Source: Bugula neritina
Taxonomy: Eukaryota; Bryozoa; Gymnolaemata; Cheilostomatida; Bugulidae
Direction: 5' to 3'
NCBI GenBank assembly: GCA_964035545.1
Contig: OZ037768.1
Location: 19,261,700-19,325,699 of the forward strand
DNA length: 64,000 bases
The notes beneath the pieces were generated by a model. It worked only from the letters and a program-made list of their open reading frames with translations. It ran no database searches and was not told where the DNA came from. The position numbers and the translations under genes are program-made. Each line of letters begins with the position of its first letter. Position 1 is the stretch's first letter. Positions 1-19,118 of this stretch are shown in pieces.

Positions 1-2990
1 CATGATCTATTCATTGCTAAAGTATTACAGCTATGAATAATATATATGTGATTACCTGAGTGATATCACAATCTTCACTTGCTAAGTTAGTTTAAATACA
101 GGAAAAAAAATTAATCTGGAGAAAGATTATATATGAGAAGCTGTTTTTGTAATAATTTCCTGCTCTAGGGTGATTTAGAAGAATTGTTTTAATGCAAAAC
201 TTTTGCATACATGAGTTGAATAAAATCATTGAGAGTTTTATGAAGGTCTATTTGTGTATAGGTAGCCCTAATGCATGTCACAACTCAAGTTTTTAGATTT
301 TATGTAATTTGTGGTGCAAAGTTGCAAATAAAAACCTTATTTTAATAATACTTAGACATATGCAAGCAATAAAGATAATGAAAAAAATGCTATAGTTGCT
401 AATTAGCTAATATTACTTGCATATGATGCAAATATTTGTATGCATGCATGTTTAGTTTATTAGCATTGGTTAGATATAATTGAATATATAGATTTGATGT
501 GGAAATTGAAGATAATCAATATGTTGTGTTCTATATACAACAACAGTTTTTACATTGGTTTGTTAATTACTTCATAAATCATTTATTACTTCATGCAATA
601 TTTGTTCCTGCAATTTTGCAGAGTGGCAAAATGCATTTCAAAGACATATATTAAGTGATTCTAATTATACTAGAATTTTCAAACCAAGAATTTTTGGGGA
701 GTTTTCTTCTTCCTAAGACATATGTGGCAATTGAACACATAATAAGTTGTGGGCTACAACTCCTTTATATAACCTTGCAAGAAATTATGCAGCCATTTAA
801 ATAGAAAAGGAATTATTGAATTTATTTATTCAACATTATTAGTATTTTATAAATATTTGTTGCATTTAATTAATGAGCATAAAATTTGTTTTACAAATAC
901 TGTAATTAACAGCATGGTAAAAATATATTATATATACTTGTATATATTTTGTATTGTATTAGATTTAGGCTACATTGCTAATTAAAATGAGTTAATGGCT
1001 AAGTTTAAATATCTTCGACTTATAGATTACATTTTTATGTGCTATAAAAATTTAACTCGTTTGTTACGACATTTCTCCATGCATAAAAGCAAAACTTACG
1101 GCAAGAAATCCTTAGCTAGAAAGATAAATAATAATTTACTTTAATTACATCAAAAGCTAATATCAGCAAGCATTCTATAAATAATGGGAATTTACCTAGT
1201 GTAATTTTTCTTAAACTAGCTAAGCTTGCTTGGTACTTTAATAAGTTTATTGGCATAGTGTATTATGTTATACTTATATATTTTTAAGACTTTAAGGAAA
1301 ATGATGTTTTAGCTGCGTTATTCCTAATGCAAGCCTTATAAATTTACAATATATACTAAAATATTATATTTTTAATTAGAAAGAAAACAAATTACTTTCA
1401 TAAACTTATAATTATTGCATTCTGTTATTGTTAATTGCTAGAATAACAAATTGAACACGGCATATGCTTCCCTAACCAGATGCTTTTAAACGGATTAAAA
1501 ATAATTTGTCAATTTCTAATTATGAGGAACAAACTCCTCAGTAGTTTCTACATTTGCGCATGATTTTATCAAGATAGGCTTGCTTTTGTGTCAACCTGTA
1601 GCCAGTGCAACTATACTTTATGTAACGAGTAAAACAGACTCATTTCAAAGTACACAGTCTAAAGGGTAGGAATTACTACAAAGAAAAGTGCCGGTTAAAA
1701 GTTAATTATAATTGGAAATAAGGTGAAATATCAGTCAGAAATTAAAAAGTGTCAACTAAAAAGGTGTATTGTTATTTCTTTTTGGCTTAATGAAAATGTT
1801 TTTTGAGGAAGAAGTACGAGAAACATCTAGGAGGGGTTCATATCCACCACTGGCGACTACCTGTTTATTGATGAAGAACTATCCAATGACAGTACAGTAT
1901 TATGGTCTTTTGCCTTATAATTGGCTTTGATTTTTTTATGTCTAATTACGAGATACTAAACAGATGCAAAGTATGTTGTGCATAGGCAGTTTTTTTATGT
2001 CTCTAAACAACATTCTAGGAAAATATATACTGATATTTTCATATGTCTTTATTTATTCATAAAGTAACTTATTTTCCACTGAGGTTTTTTTACAACAATC
2101 ATGTATTATTATATACACAAACATAACATACAGAAATTAGGAAAAGGATATATATCGAATCAAATAATTGAAAACTATTAGATGATGATAAATTGATAAG
2201 TAAACTTTATAAATTTTAAATTGCAGTGTTTCTTATATAAAAAGAATAAATAAAAAAATGTAACCACACAATTTACCAGGGCTATTTACAGAGTTGTAAT
2301 TGCATTTGCTTGTGAATGTGTAATTATATGCATGCAGCATTTTGTTCAAATTTAGTAGTTTTTTTAATTGTTGCCACTATTGATTTTCTTTTATGCTTAA
2401 TATGTATCTGCTATATAATAATTAAAAGCAGACATGCAGGAATTTTCATAGGGCAACTTTTGCAGGTGACATGCAATAAAAGTTTTTTTTTGAAATTTAG
2501 CTTTTTATTTTAGTCAAATGGTGCAGTCAAAAAGTTTAGTAAATTTGTTATTATAAGATATAACATGACTAATCATAACTATAAGTACAAGTATCTGACT
2601 TAATCTCGGAAGAATAACTTTTTAATCAAACTACTTAAACACTAAAGTAAACTCTTGTATATTAATAGAACTTGTTCATCTTATTTGCACTGCTTAAGAT
2701 GGTAAATTAGAGAGCAATAAATGGGCATCAGTAAAATTAAAGTAAGGATAAAAAGGCTAAATTGAAACTTAATGTTAACAGCTAAGAAAACTCATATAAA
2801 ACATGCTATAAACGCTATTAAAATATTTACATAGATAATTTTTGTCCATTTCAAATTTGAAACTATACTTTATTGATCAATGAAATTTAAGAATTGTAAT
2901 AAATGCCACCTTTGTAAAATAAATTGTAAAATGTTATAAATTAGTCATAAAATCAATTATAGCAGTAAAATCAATTCCCATTAGCAGCAG
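1..2990. other. AT-rich region with no recognised gene
   Basis: About 3 kb upstream of FReD gene A. Only short open frames (about 65 codons at most) without recognisable domains are present, and I see no tRNA, rRNA or clear transposon termini. It probably holds intergenic DNA and the distal 5' flank of gene A. Confidence 0.5.
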
Positions 2991-2991
2991 C

Positions 2992-2999
2992 TATAAAAA
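2992..2999 (+). promoter_or_regulatory. TATA box of FReD gene A
   Basis: A TATAAAA-type motif lies 71 bp upstream of the gene A start codon. The same spacing is seen for the C-type lectin gene TATA box near 54.54 kb. The equivalent place upstream of pseudogene B has no such motif. Confidence 0.5.
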
Positions 3000-3062
3000 C
3001 ATCTCAGCTTTTTTAAGGCAGCTTGTTTTACGCTAAACTTCTGTACTCACAGACACATCAGC

Positions 3063-8752
<5,690 letters not shown>

Positions 8753-9120
8753 TGTGACAGTACTGTATATAATTATTTGATAAAAGTACTTTCTGAATTT
8801 AAAAATTTTTTCTAGCACTTTGTCCTAAACAATTTTCCTTTACTCTTTTCTTTATTATATAGACATAATAATCATTTATAAATATCTGTCTGTGGCAAAA
8901 TTTACATTTTCATGCATATTGTAATGGATTTTCATCCCCTATTGTTGTGGAAAATCCTAGTAACAGTATTGTAATTGCTTGTTGCGTATCGTTTTGAATG
9001 CTATAATTATAACTAAGCGAGGTAACTTTCTGATGCCTAAGTATTGTGATTACTGTTAAAGCTTTCAGCATAATGTAATTACACTGAATACGCATTTGAA
9101 GTTATGTACCAATTTTATAC

Positions 9121-9380
9121 TAAATTTTGTTGCCCGAAATTGGCATTTCAGAATCCTGAAATGCCAAAATGCCGAAGATTGGCATTTCGGACCTCCGATT
9201 TTCGGACAACAAAAAACTCTTTTGTTTATGTATTCTTTTGTCTTGTGTATATAAAAGCAGGCAAGTTTCCAGTGTAGTCAGTCTACCACTGGAGCTCACC
9301 TGTTGAAGACCATTCTATTACGCTACAATAAAGATTGCTACTACTGAAGGATACATTCCATCTTGTTCTCTCTTACAAAG
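9121..9380 (+). mobile_element. Possible solo LTR with a foldback 5' end
   Basis: At 9122-9215 the sequence folds on itself: TTTTGTTGCCCGAAA near the start pairs with TTTTCGGACAACAAAA, with GGCATTT/AAATGCC repeats between. Then follow TATATAAAAG (about 9247) and CAATAAAG (about 9328), the promoter/poly(A) layout of an LTR. No convincing target-site duplication was found. It could instead be a foldback element beside an ordinary promoter. Confidence 0.35.
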
Positions 9381-9399
9381 AGTTATGCTCAGCACTTAA

Positions 9400-10327
9400 G
9401 TTTCATTCAACCCACAAAGTTACTACAATATTTATATTATATACTAAACAATTATTTTATTCAAAGCACAGCTGTATCAACATCAATAAAACTAAAAGTT
9501 GCAGTAACTAAGATTTTAGAAACTTGTCTGATAATACATTACAATATAAAATCTGTAACTATATCACAATTATTGTAAAGCTATATTTGATGCCATTAGA
9601 ATTCAAAAACTCTAAAGAACAAAGTATGATTGCGAAACTACAAAATTTAAATATTTCTGTTGATCAAAAATTTTATATATGGTTAAACCGCCTCAGACTT
9701 ACAAAACGCACAGAAAACTGTATTTAAAAATATTCTAAAAGCTGAAATATAAACTACATAAATTGCATCTTTTTTAATCCTCTACTTTCCTAAGATAGAA
9801 TATAACCTTGCATATGTACAAATCAATGTATTGAGACAGAACAGCAAGTTTAAACTTTTCTATTAGCTTGTCAAAAGTAATGAGGTGGCAGAAAGCATCG
9901 AATGTGAAATGCATAATGCCTAAGAGCATGTCAACTTCAAAATTAATATCCTGGCAACACAATACAGTGATATTAGCAGCTCTGGTAACAGAGAGAGTGA
10001 ATGCAGAGGTGTAATATAACAAGCATTTTATCTTGTTTCTATATACTAGTGTATTACCCTTGAGGCCTATAAGTATATCACGTCCAAAAATGACTATATA
10101 TATTAGTAGTAGAGGGTTGTATAGTGATTCTGACATTGCATAGCATACAACGTCCTCAACTGGCCAGGTTTAAGCAAGAATCCCAAGTTGCTGCAAGTGC
10201 TTGCATGGTGCATATTGTGAAGCTATATATTAATAGCACAAAACGCTATGGTGACATAACTCCCATTACAACAGAACCAAAATCCTACAGTATACTAGAT
10301 CTCATGCTATAATATCAATTAAAATTG
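9400..10327. other. Unassigned region
   Basis: Contains a 120-codon open frame on the minus strand (9774-10136) and a 62-codon frame on the plus strand (10124-10312). Neither has a domain I recognise. A short stretch near 10225-10300 loosely resembles 48728-48810, which hints at a decayed repeat. Confidence 0.35.
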
Positions 10328-10528
10328 GGTCATTTTACTTAATTTAGTACATTCGAAATCTCCCGTTGTTAGCTATTTTTTCCAATTTAGCTGATAATTT
10401 GCATTTTGCTCAAAACTAATAGCATATCAATAAATACAACTAAATAACCAAGGTTATTTTTAATTTTGCTTAATTTCCCATGTTTTTCTTATTTATTTAG
10501 CTAGTTTGGATTTGCGGACTTTCACAGT
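10328..10528 (+). repeat. Dispersed ~200-bp repeat, copy 1
   Basis: Starts GGTCATTTTACTTAATTTAG and is closely similar, in the same orientation, to 38567-38775. No coding potential. Probably a non-autonomous transposable element, because the second copy interrupts the right arm of the inverted duplication inside a relic exon. Confidence 0.7.
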
Positions 10529-12050
10529 TTTTTGTGACAGTCGCACATATACCATATTAAGCGCATATGACAATGGCCGTGCTTTAATGTTGGGGAACCC
10601 CCATTCCAGTTTTTCTGTTATGTCTAACTAGAACCAGCACATAAAAATACTGCGCATAGTAAATTTCAATAAATTTTGAACAAACTGTAATGTTAGGTCA
10701 AAATTTGCTGATGTGTTCTAAATGAAGTGAAATTACTCAAATGTATTATACACAAAATATCTAAATGCACTTTAGCTTATCATATATTAATATATGTTAA
10801 TTGTATCAGGAATCAGAAATTGTTATATACCGTATCCATAATACATAGTACATCTATTCATTACCAGAATGTTGTTATACAGGAAAATTGTATGTGTTGA
10901 ACTTTGGAAACCCGCATCATGAGCCGAGTTGTTGTCAAACCACCAACTGTTAAACATGATTCCTATCTGATGGTATATATCATATTGAAGTATTACCCAA
11001 CTTTTGATTGGCTGAGAAGCAACATGCTATGGTTTTAATCTGAACTTATGATTGGTATTCAAAGACTCAAAGTAAATGTACAACGGTGGAATTTAAGAGT
11101 GTGTATCTTGTTTTTGTGGTGTGGAAATTTCTAGTAGCTCCTATAGGTAATGGGTGGTCAGCTAGCTTAAGCAAGTTGGAGGTGTGTGGTTTGATTTTTG
11201 GTGCATGGGGCAAGAGATTTTACAGTTTCGGCATTGACGAACCCAGTATTTGAAACTCTGTAGTTAGAGATAAAAAATAAAAAGCCAATTAGTTAAAGTA
11301 CTTAATAATCGATTACATTTTTAAGGATAACTGGCGTTTTTCTATATGCAAATTAGAGAGTTAAAGAATTCTTCGTGCACTCCGTTTGCTCAAAAATTAT
11401 TTTTTTGGTTATTTGGTCGACAAATCCAAAAGCCTTTATTACTTTTATTTATAAGCTTCAACTTGTACATTTTGGGCTCACAAGTATACTGTAGATCTAC
11501 CTAACATGCACTTTGCTACACCAACTTTTTATTTTAATGCATTTTGGGCTGTCAATATTTTGCCTACAACTAATTTTTTAAATTAGGCAGATTATTCCTT
11601 CTGAAGCAACAAATCATCTGCAAATAAATTATTTTTCAATTCCACCAGTACTAGCAGCCAGCCAACTTAAGTAAAATCTAAAACTATTAATTTTACCCTA
11701 GGAATCAATTCCATAAACAAATAAATATGCAACCAGCTTTATCTAATCATCAAGATTGCAAAGTTATAAAGTTACTATGTTCATAAAAGATGTTATGAAT
11801 TGTGCTGTACAGTAATGTTTCTTTCTATTACTTTATTCACCTATAATTCACACGACATTTTAAAATACACTCTACTGCTTAAAAATCTATATAACACAAA
11901 AGATGGATTACACTGTTTCTTAAATACATATATAAAGCATAATGCCTCATCACTAATCAAATTCAATACTATATGGTAACTTGAATTAAATTTGTTCACA
12001 TTATGCCAAGTTTCTCCAAAATTGCTTGTTACTTTTTTACAAAATAAGTT
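10529..12050. other. Gene-free stretch; 3' flank of the GPCR gene
   Basis: No open frame or repeat is recognised over most of this stretch. A minus-strand AATAAA lies at about 11830-11836, roughly 215 bp past the GPCR stop, and could be its poly(A) signal. Confidence 0.4.
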
Positions 12051-12980
12051 TTAATTTGGCCTAACTGTTGGACTTTTCAATTTGAGTAAATTCATCACAT
12101 GAACACGATAACCTGGAATCATTAAGAAATACAAAATAACATTTAAAATGCTACAGAATGTCATGTAGAAAAAGAAAGTCCATTTGATATAATATTCCCA
12201 TGTCTTTGGAGCATCATCAAAACTATTGAACACTGCTGAGATCACTGCTTGACTGTATGACAAGAGAATGGCAACAGAAATTATGATAATATACTGGGCA
12301 TATCTCTTGACAGTCAGATCATCTTGTGATGGAGTTGTATTTCTTGACTGCATTTTCTTCAACTCTCTCCAAGTCTTTGATAAGCAGAAGATGGAAATGA
12401 TAAAGGCTGTTGTAATGAATCCACCAAAGACAACAACAGTCTGCTTATTGAATTCATGTGGAATAGCCCCAAATTCACTGAAGCAAGATTCGCTGGTGTC
12501 TGTGACAGTAACGACTGTCATCAGAGTCAGGCCAGTGATCCATACAATGCAGAAACAGAGCTTCATATTGCTGACTAGTTTATTGCTGCCCACAGTGAAA
12601 GGGTGACATATTGAGATGTAACGTTCATAGCTGCCGATAGCCAAGATACAAAGTCTAGCAAAAGACGAAACAGCCAATAAAATTGCAATTGTTACTAGAA
12701 AAGTCTGACTACCAACCACAGGTAAATCTACAACTAGCCGGCTCAACTCACAACTGACTGCCAGAGAGAAAGCTAAGCAGGTCACGATGTCACTGATACC
12801 AATGTTCACTATCATCCAAAAATATCCGTTTCTCTTTGACTTATCCAACTTCTTTAGAAAAAACAAGTTTGTGGTGTTGAGCACAATGCTGAAAATGTTG
12901 AGAGAGAAGAAAACTCCGCAATTAGTAGAGTCCACACAAACATCGGTTACACCAACACACAAAATGCTGTCATTGTCCAT
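12051..12980 (-). CDS. Rhodopsin-like (class A) G protein-coupled receptor, intronless
   Basis: A single open frame of 309 residues with seven hydrophobic segments. TM1 is about 22-44, TM2 contains the conserved Asp (NIGISDIVTC), TM3 ends in an E-R-Y version of DRY (SYERYISICHP), TM4 has its Trp (IVWITG), and TM7 reads NVILYFLMIPGYR, a variant of NPxxY. A Cys in the loop before TM5 (ESCFSEFG) could form the usual disulfide. TM6 lacks the common CWxP motif. The N-terminus is short and has no signal peptide. It should act at the plasma membrane through G proteins; the ligand is unknown and I cannot place the subfamily. Its coding sequence is richer in GC than its surroundings and intact. It lies opposite in strand to flanking FReD genes A and B and looks functionally unrelated to them. 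Confidence 0.9.
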   Translation of the reverse strand: MDNDSILCVGVTDVCVDSTNCGVFFSLNIFSIVLNTTNLFFLKKLDKSKRNGYFWMIVNIGISDIVTCLAFSLAVSCELSRLVVDLPVVGSQTFLVTIAILLAVSSFARLCILAIGSYERYISICHPFTVGSNKLVSNMKLCFCIVWITGLTLMTVVTVTDTSESCFSEFGAIPHEFNKQTVVVFGGFITTAFIISIFCLSKTWRELKKMQSRNTTPSQDDLTVKRYAQYIIIISVAILLSYSQAVISAVFNSFDDAPKTWEYYIKWTFFFYMTFCSILNVILYFLMIPGYRVHVMNLLKLKSPTVRPN

Positions 12981-13230
12981 TATAAAACTTATTTTTGAGA
13001 AAATTATATTTTATCTAGATTAGCTGCTGAAGCGTTTCAAATAAATGCATCTAGTTTTTTCTTTACAATACTTGCATTGCCTGCAGGAAGATAAGAATAT
13101 CGATTTTGTTACATAATATTTCAATTAAAACAAGCTTTACTAATTTGAAATGACACGGTTATCAGTTCAATGCTCTGTTGGAACATAAAATATTTACATA
13201 TATATGCAATATTTTATAAAGAAATATTAT

Positions 13231-13260
13231 ATAGGAGTATTAGTGTACTAATACTCCTAT
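13231..13260. repeat. Perfect short hairpin
   Basis: Two 14-bp inverted arms (ATAGGAGTATTAGT and its complement) separated by 2 bp, in the 5' flank of the GPCR gene. No T-run terminator context applies in this genome; probably a transposon footprint. Confidence 0.75.
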
Positions 13261-13302
13261 ATTTCCCATATAAGGCAGCTGACACTAATTACAGAAAACA
13301 AG

Positions 13303-13350
13303 CATATATATATATATATATGTATGTATATATATATATATATATATATA
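13303..13350. repeat. (TA)n microsatellite with TATG interruption
   Basis: An imperfect TA run upstream of the GPCR gene. Confidence 0.95.
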
Positions 13351-13838
13351 ATGCATTTTAACCAACAGTATTGTTTTAAAACATTGCTTATGATCTAGAC
13401 TGTTTTGTTCACCCAGTTAGTCACAGAACTCTTCAAATAGTCTAGAGTTTTTACAGATTGATTAGGAAGCTTAAAACTCTCAATTTCTAAAATGATTATG
13501 TGACTACCCCTCAAAGTGTAACGAGTAAAAGATGAAATTGGAGGTTACTTCTAGACTATTTAGGTCTTTTATATTTCAATAAAAACAAATAAATAACATT
13601 AGTTCCATTCAAGATGCATCAAGGCTATTTATGCAGAATTATGTTTACATTTTTGTGTAAATTTACAACTATACATGCAGCACTTTAGCCTAACATGCTG
13701 CCAGCTGTTAGTATAAGCTTCAACAGCTATTGATTCTATTTTATGCTGGAATAGTGAAAGATGTATAATAATTATAAATGAACAAGCAATACTTCCAATA
13801 TGTATTGCTTCTATACTGCTAACTTTAAACTCAAATTA

Positions 13839-14094
<256 letters not shown>

Positions 14095-14908
14095 AAGCTT
14101 TATTTTGATAACAAAAATAGTCTAATTCGGCAGTTATAGCTATAATAGCATAGGTCAGTACCAGTTGAGTACTTAATTCTATAAGCAGTTGTTGGAAAAT
14201 TCTCAACATGAATTTGGGAGAATAACTCCTTAAACAAACTAGTTGCAGACTAATGTGACATTTTTGTAGCAAAATATGCAGATTTTTAACTTGCAGTGCT
14301 TGAGCATGTAAAAAATAGATGAATAACTAAATGAATGCAATTAATGGCACATCATTATTTTTCTTTTTCTCACCTATCTCTGCTTTCTCCTGTTCGGCAA
14401 GCTGGTACATCAGTTTATCAAAAAATAAAGATAAAGAAAGAATGTTTAAAATTTGATAATGGTGCCCAAGTAGCCTTTTCTAATAAATTATATAAAATAT
14501 GATGAAGCTATTGAAATATTTACATTAATATTCTGAGGTCTCATTAAGATTTAAAACTACTTTATTGATTATTGAAACATGAGTGTTGCAACAAATGTCA
14601 CTGTATACCAACAAAATTTTAAAATCTTATAAATTATTAACAAAATCAATTAAGATAAAAGCCAATTTCAATTAACAGCTGAAAGCTTTTAGAAAAAAAA
14701 TTCAGTTTTTGCAAGACAATGTGTTTTACATTAAACTCCTGCACTCACAAACACATGAGCATGCACAACTCTGTAGCAATCCTTTTGATCCTGACATTTG
14801 GTTTCTCATCAACTATTAGCCAACGTGCATCAGCCATGTTCGAAATTAGCAGTAGCAGTGAAGGAAAAAACTTAGAGGAGTTGCTGACTTGGCATCATCA
14901 AATAGAGA

Positions 14909-15000
14909 GTAAGTATAAAGGCATCGTCAAATAGAGAGTAAGTATAAAGGCATAAACAAAGAGAGAGTAAGTATAAAGGCATAATAAAATAAAGAATAAG
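14909..15000 (+). repeat. 29-bp tandem repeat reiterating the exon 1 donor of B
   Basis: GTAAGTATAAAGG units start at 14909, 14938 and 14967, exactly 29 bp apart, followed by degenerate units to about 15150. The arrangement parallels the 27-bp array in gene A. Confidence 0.85.
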
Positions 15001-16834
15001 TAAAGGCATAATCAGATAAATTGTAAACGAGACGTGATGAAATTAAGAGTAAATAAAAACGTAGTCAAATTAAGAGTAAGTAAACACAATTATTGCAGAT
15101 CAAAAGTAAGAGGCATATAATAAGGGAGTAAGCAAAAGGATAATCTTAAGTAGAGTAACTATGGTTTTCTCTTTTAATTTATTGAAGAATATCTTTCAAG
15201 TTGATATTTTAATTGGCTTTATATTTACAGACTATCATGTCTATTAAAATAAAACATTTTAGGTTTTATAAAACTTGCAGACTTTGTCTCATCTTTCAAC
15301 AATAACAATAATTCTTGCACAATAAGAACCAAATTTTACCTTTTAGCAATTTATTAATTATCATATATCATCTTATAGGTGCGTAACCATATTATAATGA
15401 AATTATGGGTATGCTATTATATTATTTTATATATTTGTTTTGTGGTTGTACTATTATATTATATAATTGTATTGTGGATGTACAGTTATAAAATATAATA
15501 TTATATAGTTGCATTGTGGGTATGTTCTTATATTATACAATTGCACTGTGGGATATGCATTAAGTCACAGGAACACACAGATTGAATTGTGCCAGCTTTT
15601 GCTTACAAAATAGCAACTGCTTAGCATTTGCTTATGGTGAGAGTTCAGAGTTGTGCAAACTTTCTATCTGTGATGATGATGTACCAGTACTCAGTGACAG
15701 TGACAGTGATAGGGCTGGTGAGGAAAGTTGGAAAGTTGGTAAACTGGTGAGTCACGTTTTACAACCAACTTGAAAATAGAATGAAACCTACAAAACAATG
15801 TGACATTTTATAAACAACTACAACTTAAAAATATTTCTTATGATGTTATTATTACTATATTATGTTATAATATTGTTATTATATTACATGTTATTTTTTA
15901 CTTTTGTAAAATTATTTATTATTATACAACATATTTTTGCTGCGATGAAAGTAACTCAACTATCAACTAATTATATAAAAAGTGAACAATGCTAAAAAAT
16001 ATGAAATTGATTTTATAAAATTACCTATACTCTTATAGGTAATTAGTGAGCCAATGAGATGTCAGTATTTGTATGAGAGAAGGTATCAAGCTATGCATTC
16101 ATATAATATATAAAGTTTATCATTTCAGTTCTATAAGCAACAGAACGTTGCATGCTTCATATACACAATTTTTTGACTGGCAAGCCATTGTTTTAATACA
16201 AAGCAGTGAATTATAAAAATCATCTATACCCTATAGGTACCTTATAACCAATTAATATAAACATCATTGGATCGTTGGACAGTCTCATAGCACAACATAC
16301 TCAAATTATAAAATTACAGAGATATTAACATATGTATATAATAGAATCTACCTGCATGCATATTGCATTGGATAGCATAATTGAAGACAGCTGAGAAAAC
16401 AGTTTTTATGAGTTTACTGCTTGATATTGATTATTCTTAAAATTACAGATTGTCAAGAAGCATTTGAGTCTGGAGAAAGATGTCCTGGTGTCTACACACT
16501 GAGAGATCCAGATACTTCTATGGAGTTTGATGTATACTGTGAGTTTGACAGTGAACATGGCTGGACTGTAATACAGAGAAGACTAGATGGTTCTGCATGT
16601 TGACTTCTACAGAGGTTGGGATGATTATGTGGCTGGATTTGGTAACCCGTCAGGAGAATACTGGCTAGGTATGTGCAAATTACATGAAGCTAAAGTTACT
16701 AATTGTTATAATATATAACCAATTAAATTTTCAGTAGTTTTAATTCTCATCAATACAATTTATTGTATTTTTGAAAAACTATAAGAAGCCAGTTTTAATG
16801 CTTAGCATAGATAGCAATTATTCAAAGCGCAATC

Positions 16835-16875
16835 ACAGCTCTTCAAACAATGTTTTGCATTGTTTGAAGAGCTGT
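16835..16875. repeat. Perfect 18-bp hairpin in intron 4 of B
   Basis: ACAGCTCTTCAAACAATG is followed after 5 bp by its exact complement. It may be a small foldback element or a recent duplication. Confidence 0.85.
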
Positions 16876-18720
16876 ATTTTGATATTTGGCTAAAATTATA
16901 TGCTGTGCTTATAGTGCTTTCCTTGTAACTCTGATTCTTTTAGCTAAAAGGTAATGAATCTTTAAGCCTTAAAGAAATCTTCATAATATTTTAGTCACAG
17001 TTACCCAATGTTCCTGTGCATATAAATTGTCACTTTTTCTACTTGTTATCTAATTTGTCATTTAAGAGGCAGATGTTACATTTTAAATGAGGTGCACTAC
17101 TATAAAACTTGCTGTAAGCTTGTTTTACCAGGTTTGGATAACATCAACTACTTGACTGCCACCAACAGAAAGTTGAGTATCTATCTGGAAGATCATGAGG
17201 GTGAAGTGAGACATGCAAACTATATTCCACTTTCAGTGTTGGGAACAGTTCTATAGACTATGTGCTTAAAGTAAGTTTTTCTAGCAATATTTAGGCAAAA
17301 TAACATATACACTATAATTAAAGTGAGTTCATATCACAATATTATAAGTTAAACTTTTAGATGGTTAGTAAGCCAACGTAACCCTATCATGCATAGTTGG
17401 TGTGATCACATCGTTGTCTAAAAAAGTTTTTCCTTAAAATGTTTTGAGTGTCAGAGTGAAACGTCATTCTTAGTAACATTTTAGTAAACTTTTGCATCAA
17501 TTTTGCTTTCACCTTTTAGTATTAGAGTGTGTTAATCAGCTCATTTCTTACTATAAACAAAATGCTTTATAGACATCCTGTCATTACTCTTTATGAAGTA
17601 GCTTTAATTGACTTATAATTTTCCAATATTACTTTTTCTACCAATCTTTATTGAATAGCTACGAGTATAGTTCATTGGATACTTATAGCAACTTTATTCA
17701 ATAAAGGGTACTGCACTGCAGACGAAGCAATAATAAGCTGGCTTTCAGCAGAAACTGTAGACTTATCCTCACAAAATGAATGTTTTGAATTCTATTGACT
17801 AAAGTAAAATTAGCTTAACTATCTTTGGTGATCACAACATTTATCATCAACTCATTCAGTATTAACTGTACCTAAATTAAAACTAACACAAGTATACAGA
17901 CTCAGTTACGTGTAATTTATATACAATATTTTTTACAGCCTATTTTAACTGAATAAAAATAGTTGATAGCTTTAGTATATAAACTTTTAGATAATCTTTT
18001 TTATTTTCAACAAAAACTTAATTTAATGACATTTTTTTATCTAAAAACCATCAAAAACTGGTCTTTTATTTTTTCTAAACAAACTGATGTCATTAATTAA
18101 GTTGCAAATTAATTATTCTACTAAACTTGTACTGGTGAAAAGCAGTTATAAAATTTGGATTTATATAGCTGTATATACAACACTTGCTGCATGCAGTCAA
18201 AAAATACATTTCTATGAATGATTTTATAAAGTTACACTATTACATATAATGCTTATTTTTTATTGTTTATTTTATGGTTTTCTAATATACTTATATAATG
18301 CAATGATTTGGAGATTCATATAAAAGACATCCAACAGTGAGGAATCTAAACAGTCTAAGCATACTTTTGTTAGATTTTATTATTAATAATTTTATTAAGA
18401 AAAAAATGTGATATGTCAGCACAAGGTACTGTGTGAGTTTCACTTTCATCTTCATCAACATATTATTTTGTTTGCATTCTTGTAAAACTGTTTTTTTATA
18501 GAACACGTGAAACATGCAAATTGTACTTAAAGTTTGTCTGTGTCTTTTTTATCAGTTTTCTGAATACAGCGAGGATGCTAATCACTCTCTCACTGCAAAC
18601 AATTACCCTTTCTCAACTAAGGACCGGGATAATGATGACAGTCCTACTGTTCATTGTGCTCAAACTTACGAGTGTATGTAATAACAGTAGTATACTTATA
18701 CAGCATGTAGATAGCTGTAA

Positions 18721-18723
<3 letters not shown>

Positions 18724-18764
<41 letters not shown>

Positions 18765-18926
18765 ACACGCACACACGCACACACGCACACACGCACACAC
18801 ACACACATGCAGCAGAATCAATATTTAATGATGTGACTGCCCGACTTTTTACACACACACATGCAACACACACACACATGCAACACACACACACATGCAG
18901 CACACACACGCACACACGCACACATG
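18724..18926. repeat. (CA)n-rich microsatellite
   Basis: CA runs with GCACACA and ATGCAACACA variants, in intron 6 of B. The His/Thr and Val/Cys open frames over it are artefacts. It is absent from the right arm. Confidence 0.95.
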
Positions 18927-19118
18927 CAACAGTAAATGCACTGTTATATCATTTCTTGACACTCTTAATGCCAATATTCTGATTGAATTTTTATTATAGC
19001 TTTAGTAGAATATCAATTACTATTAATAAAATAATGCTAGTTCTTTTCATTTGCACGTTTATATGGATTGATAGAAACTGTAACAAAAACCTTTCGTTCC
19101 ACAGTTTCATCCAAATAT

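Noticed and set aside
1830-1905. TGDYLFID-like translation recalling a MAM domain
   Set aside because: Too short, no splice sites in phase and no companion exon.
9774-10136. 120-codon minus-strand frame
   Set aside because: No recognisable domain, no supporting splice or promoter signals, and composition like surrounding DNA; not called as a gene.
12268-12606. 112-codon plus-strand frame
   Set aside because: Antisense shadow of the GPCR gene.
18521-18982. 153-codon frame rich in His-Thr and a minus-strand Val-Cys frame
   Set aside because: Produced by the CA microsatellite and part of exon 6 of B read in the wrong frame.
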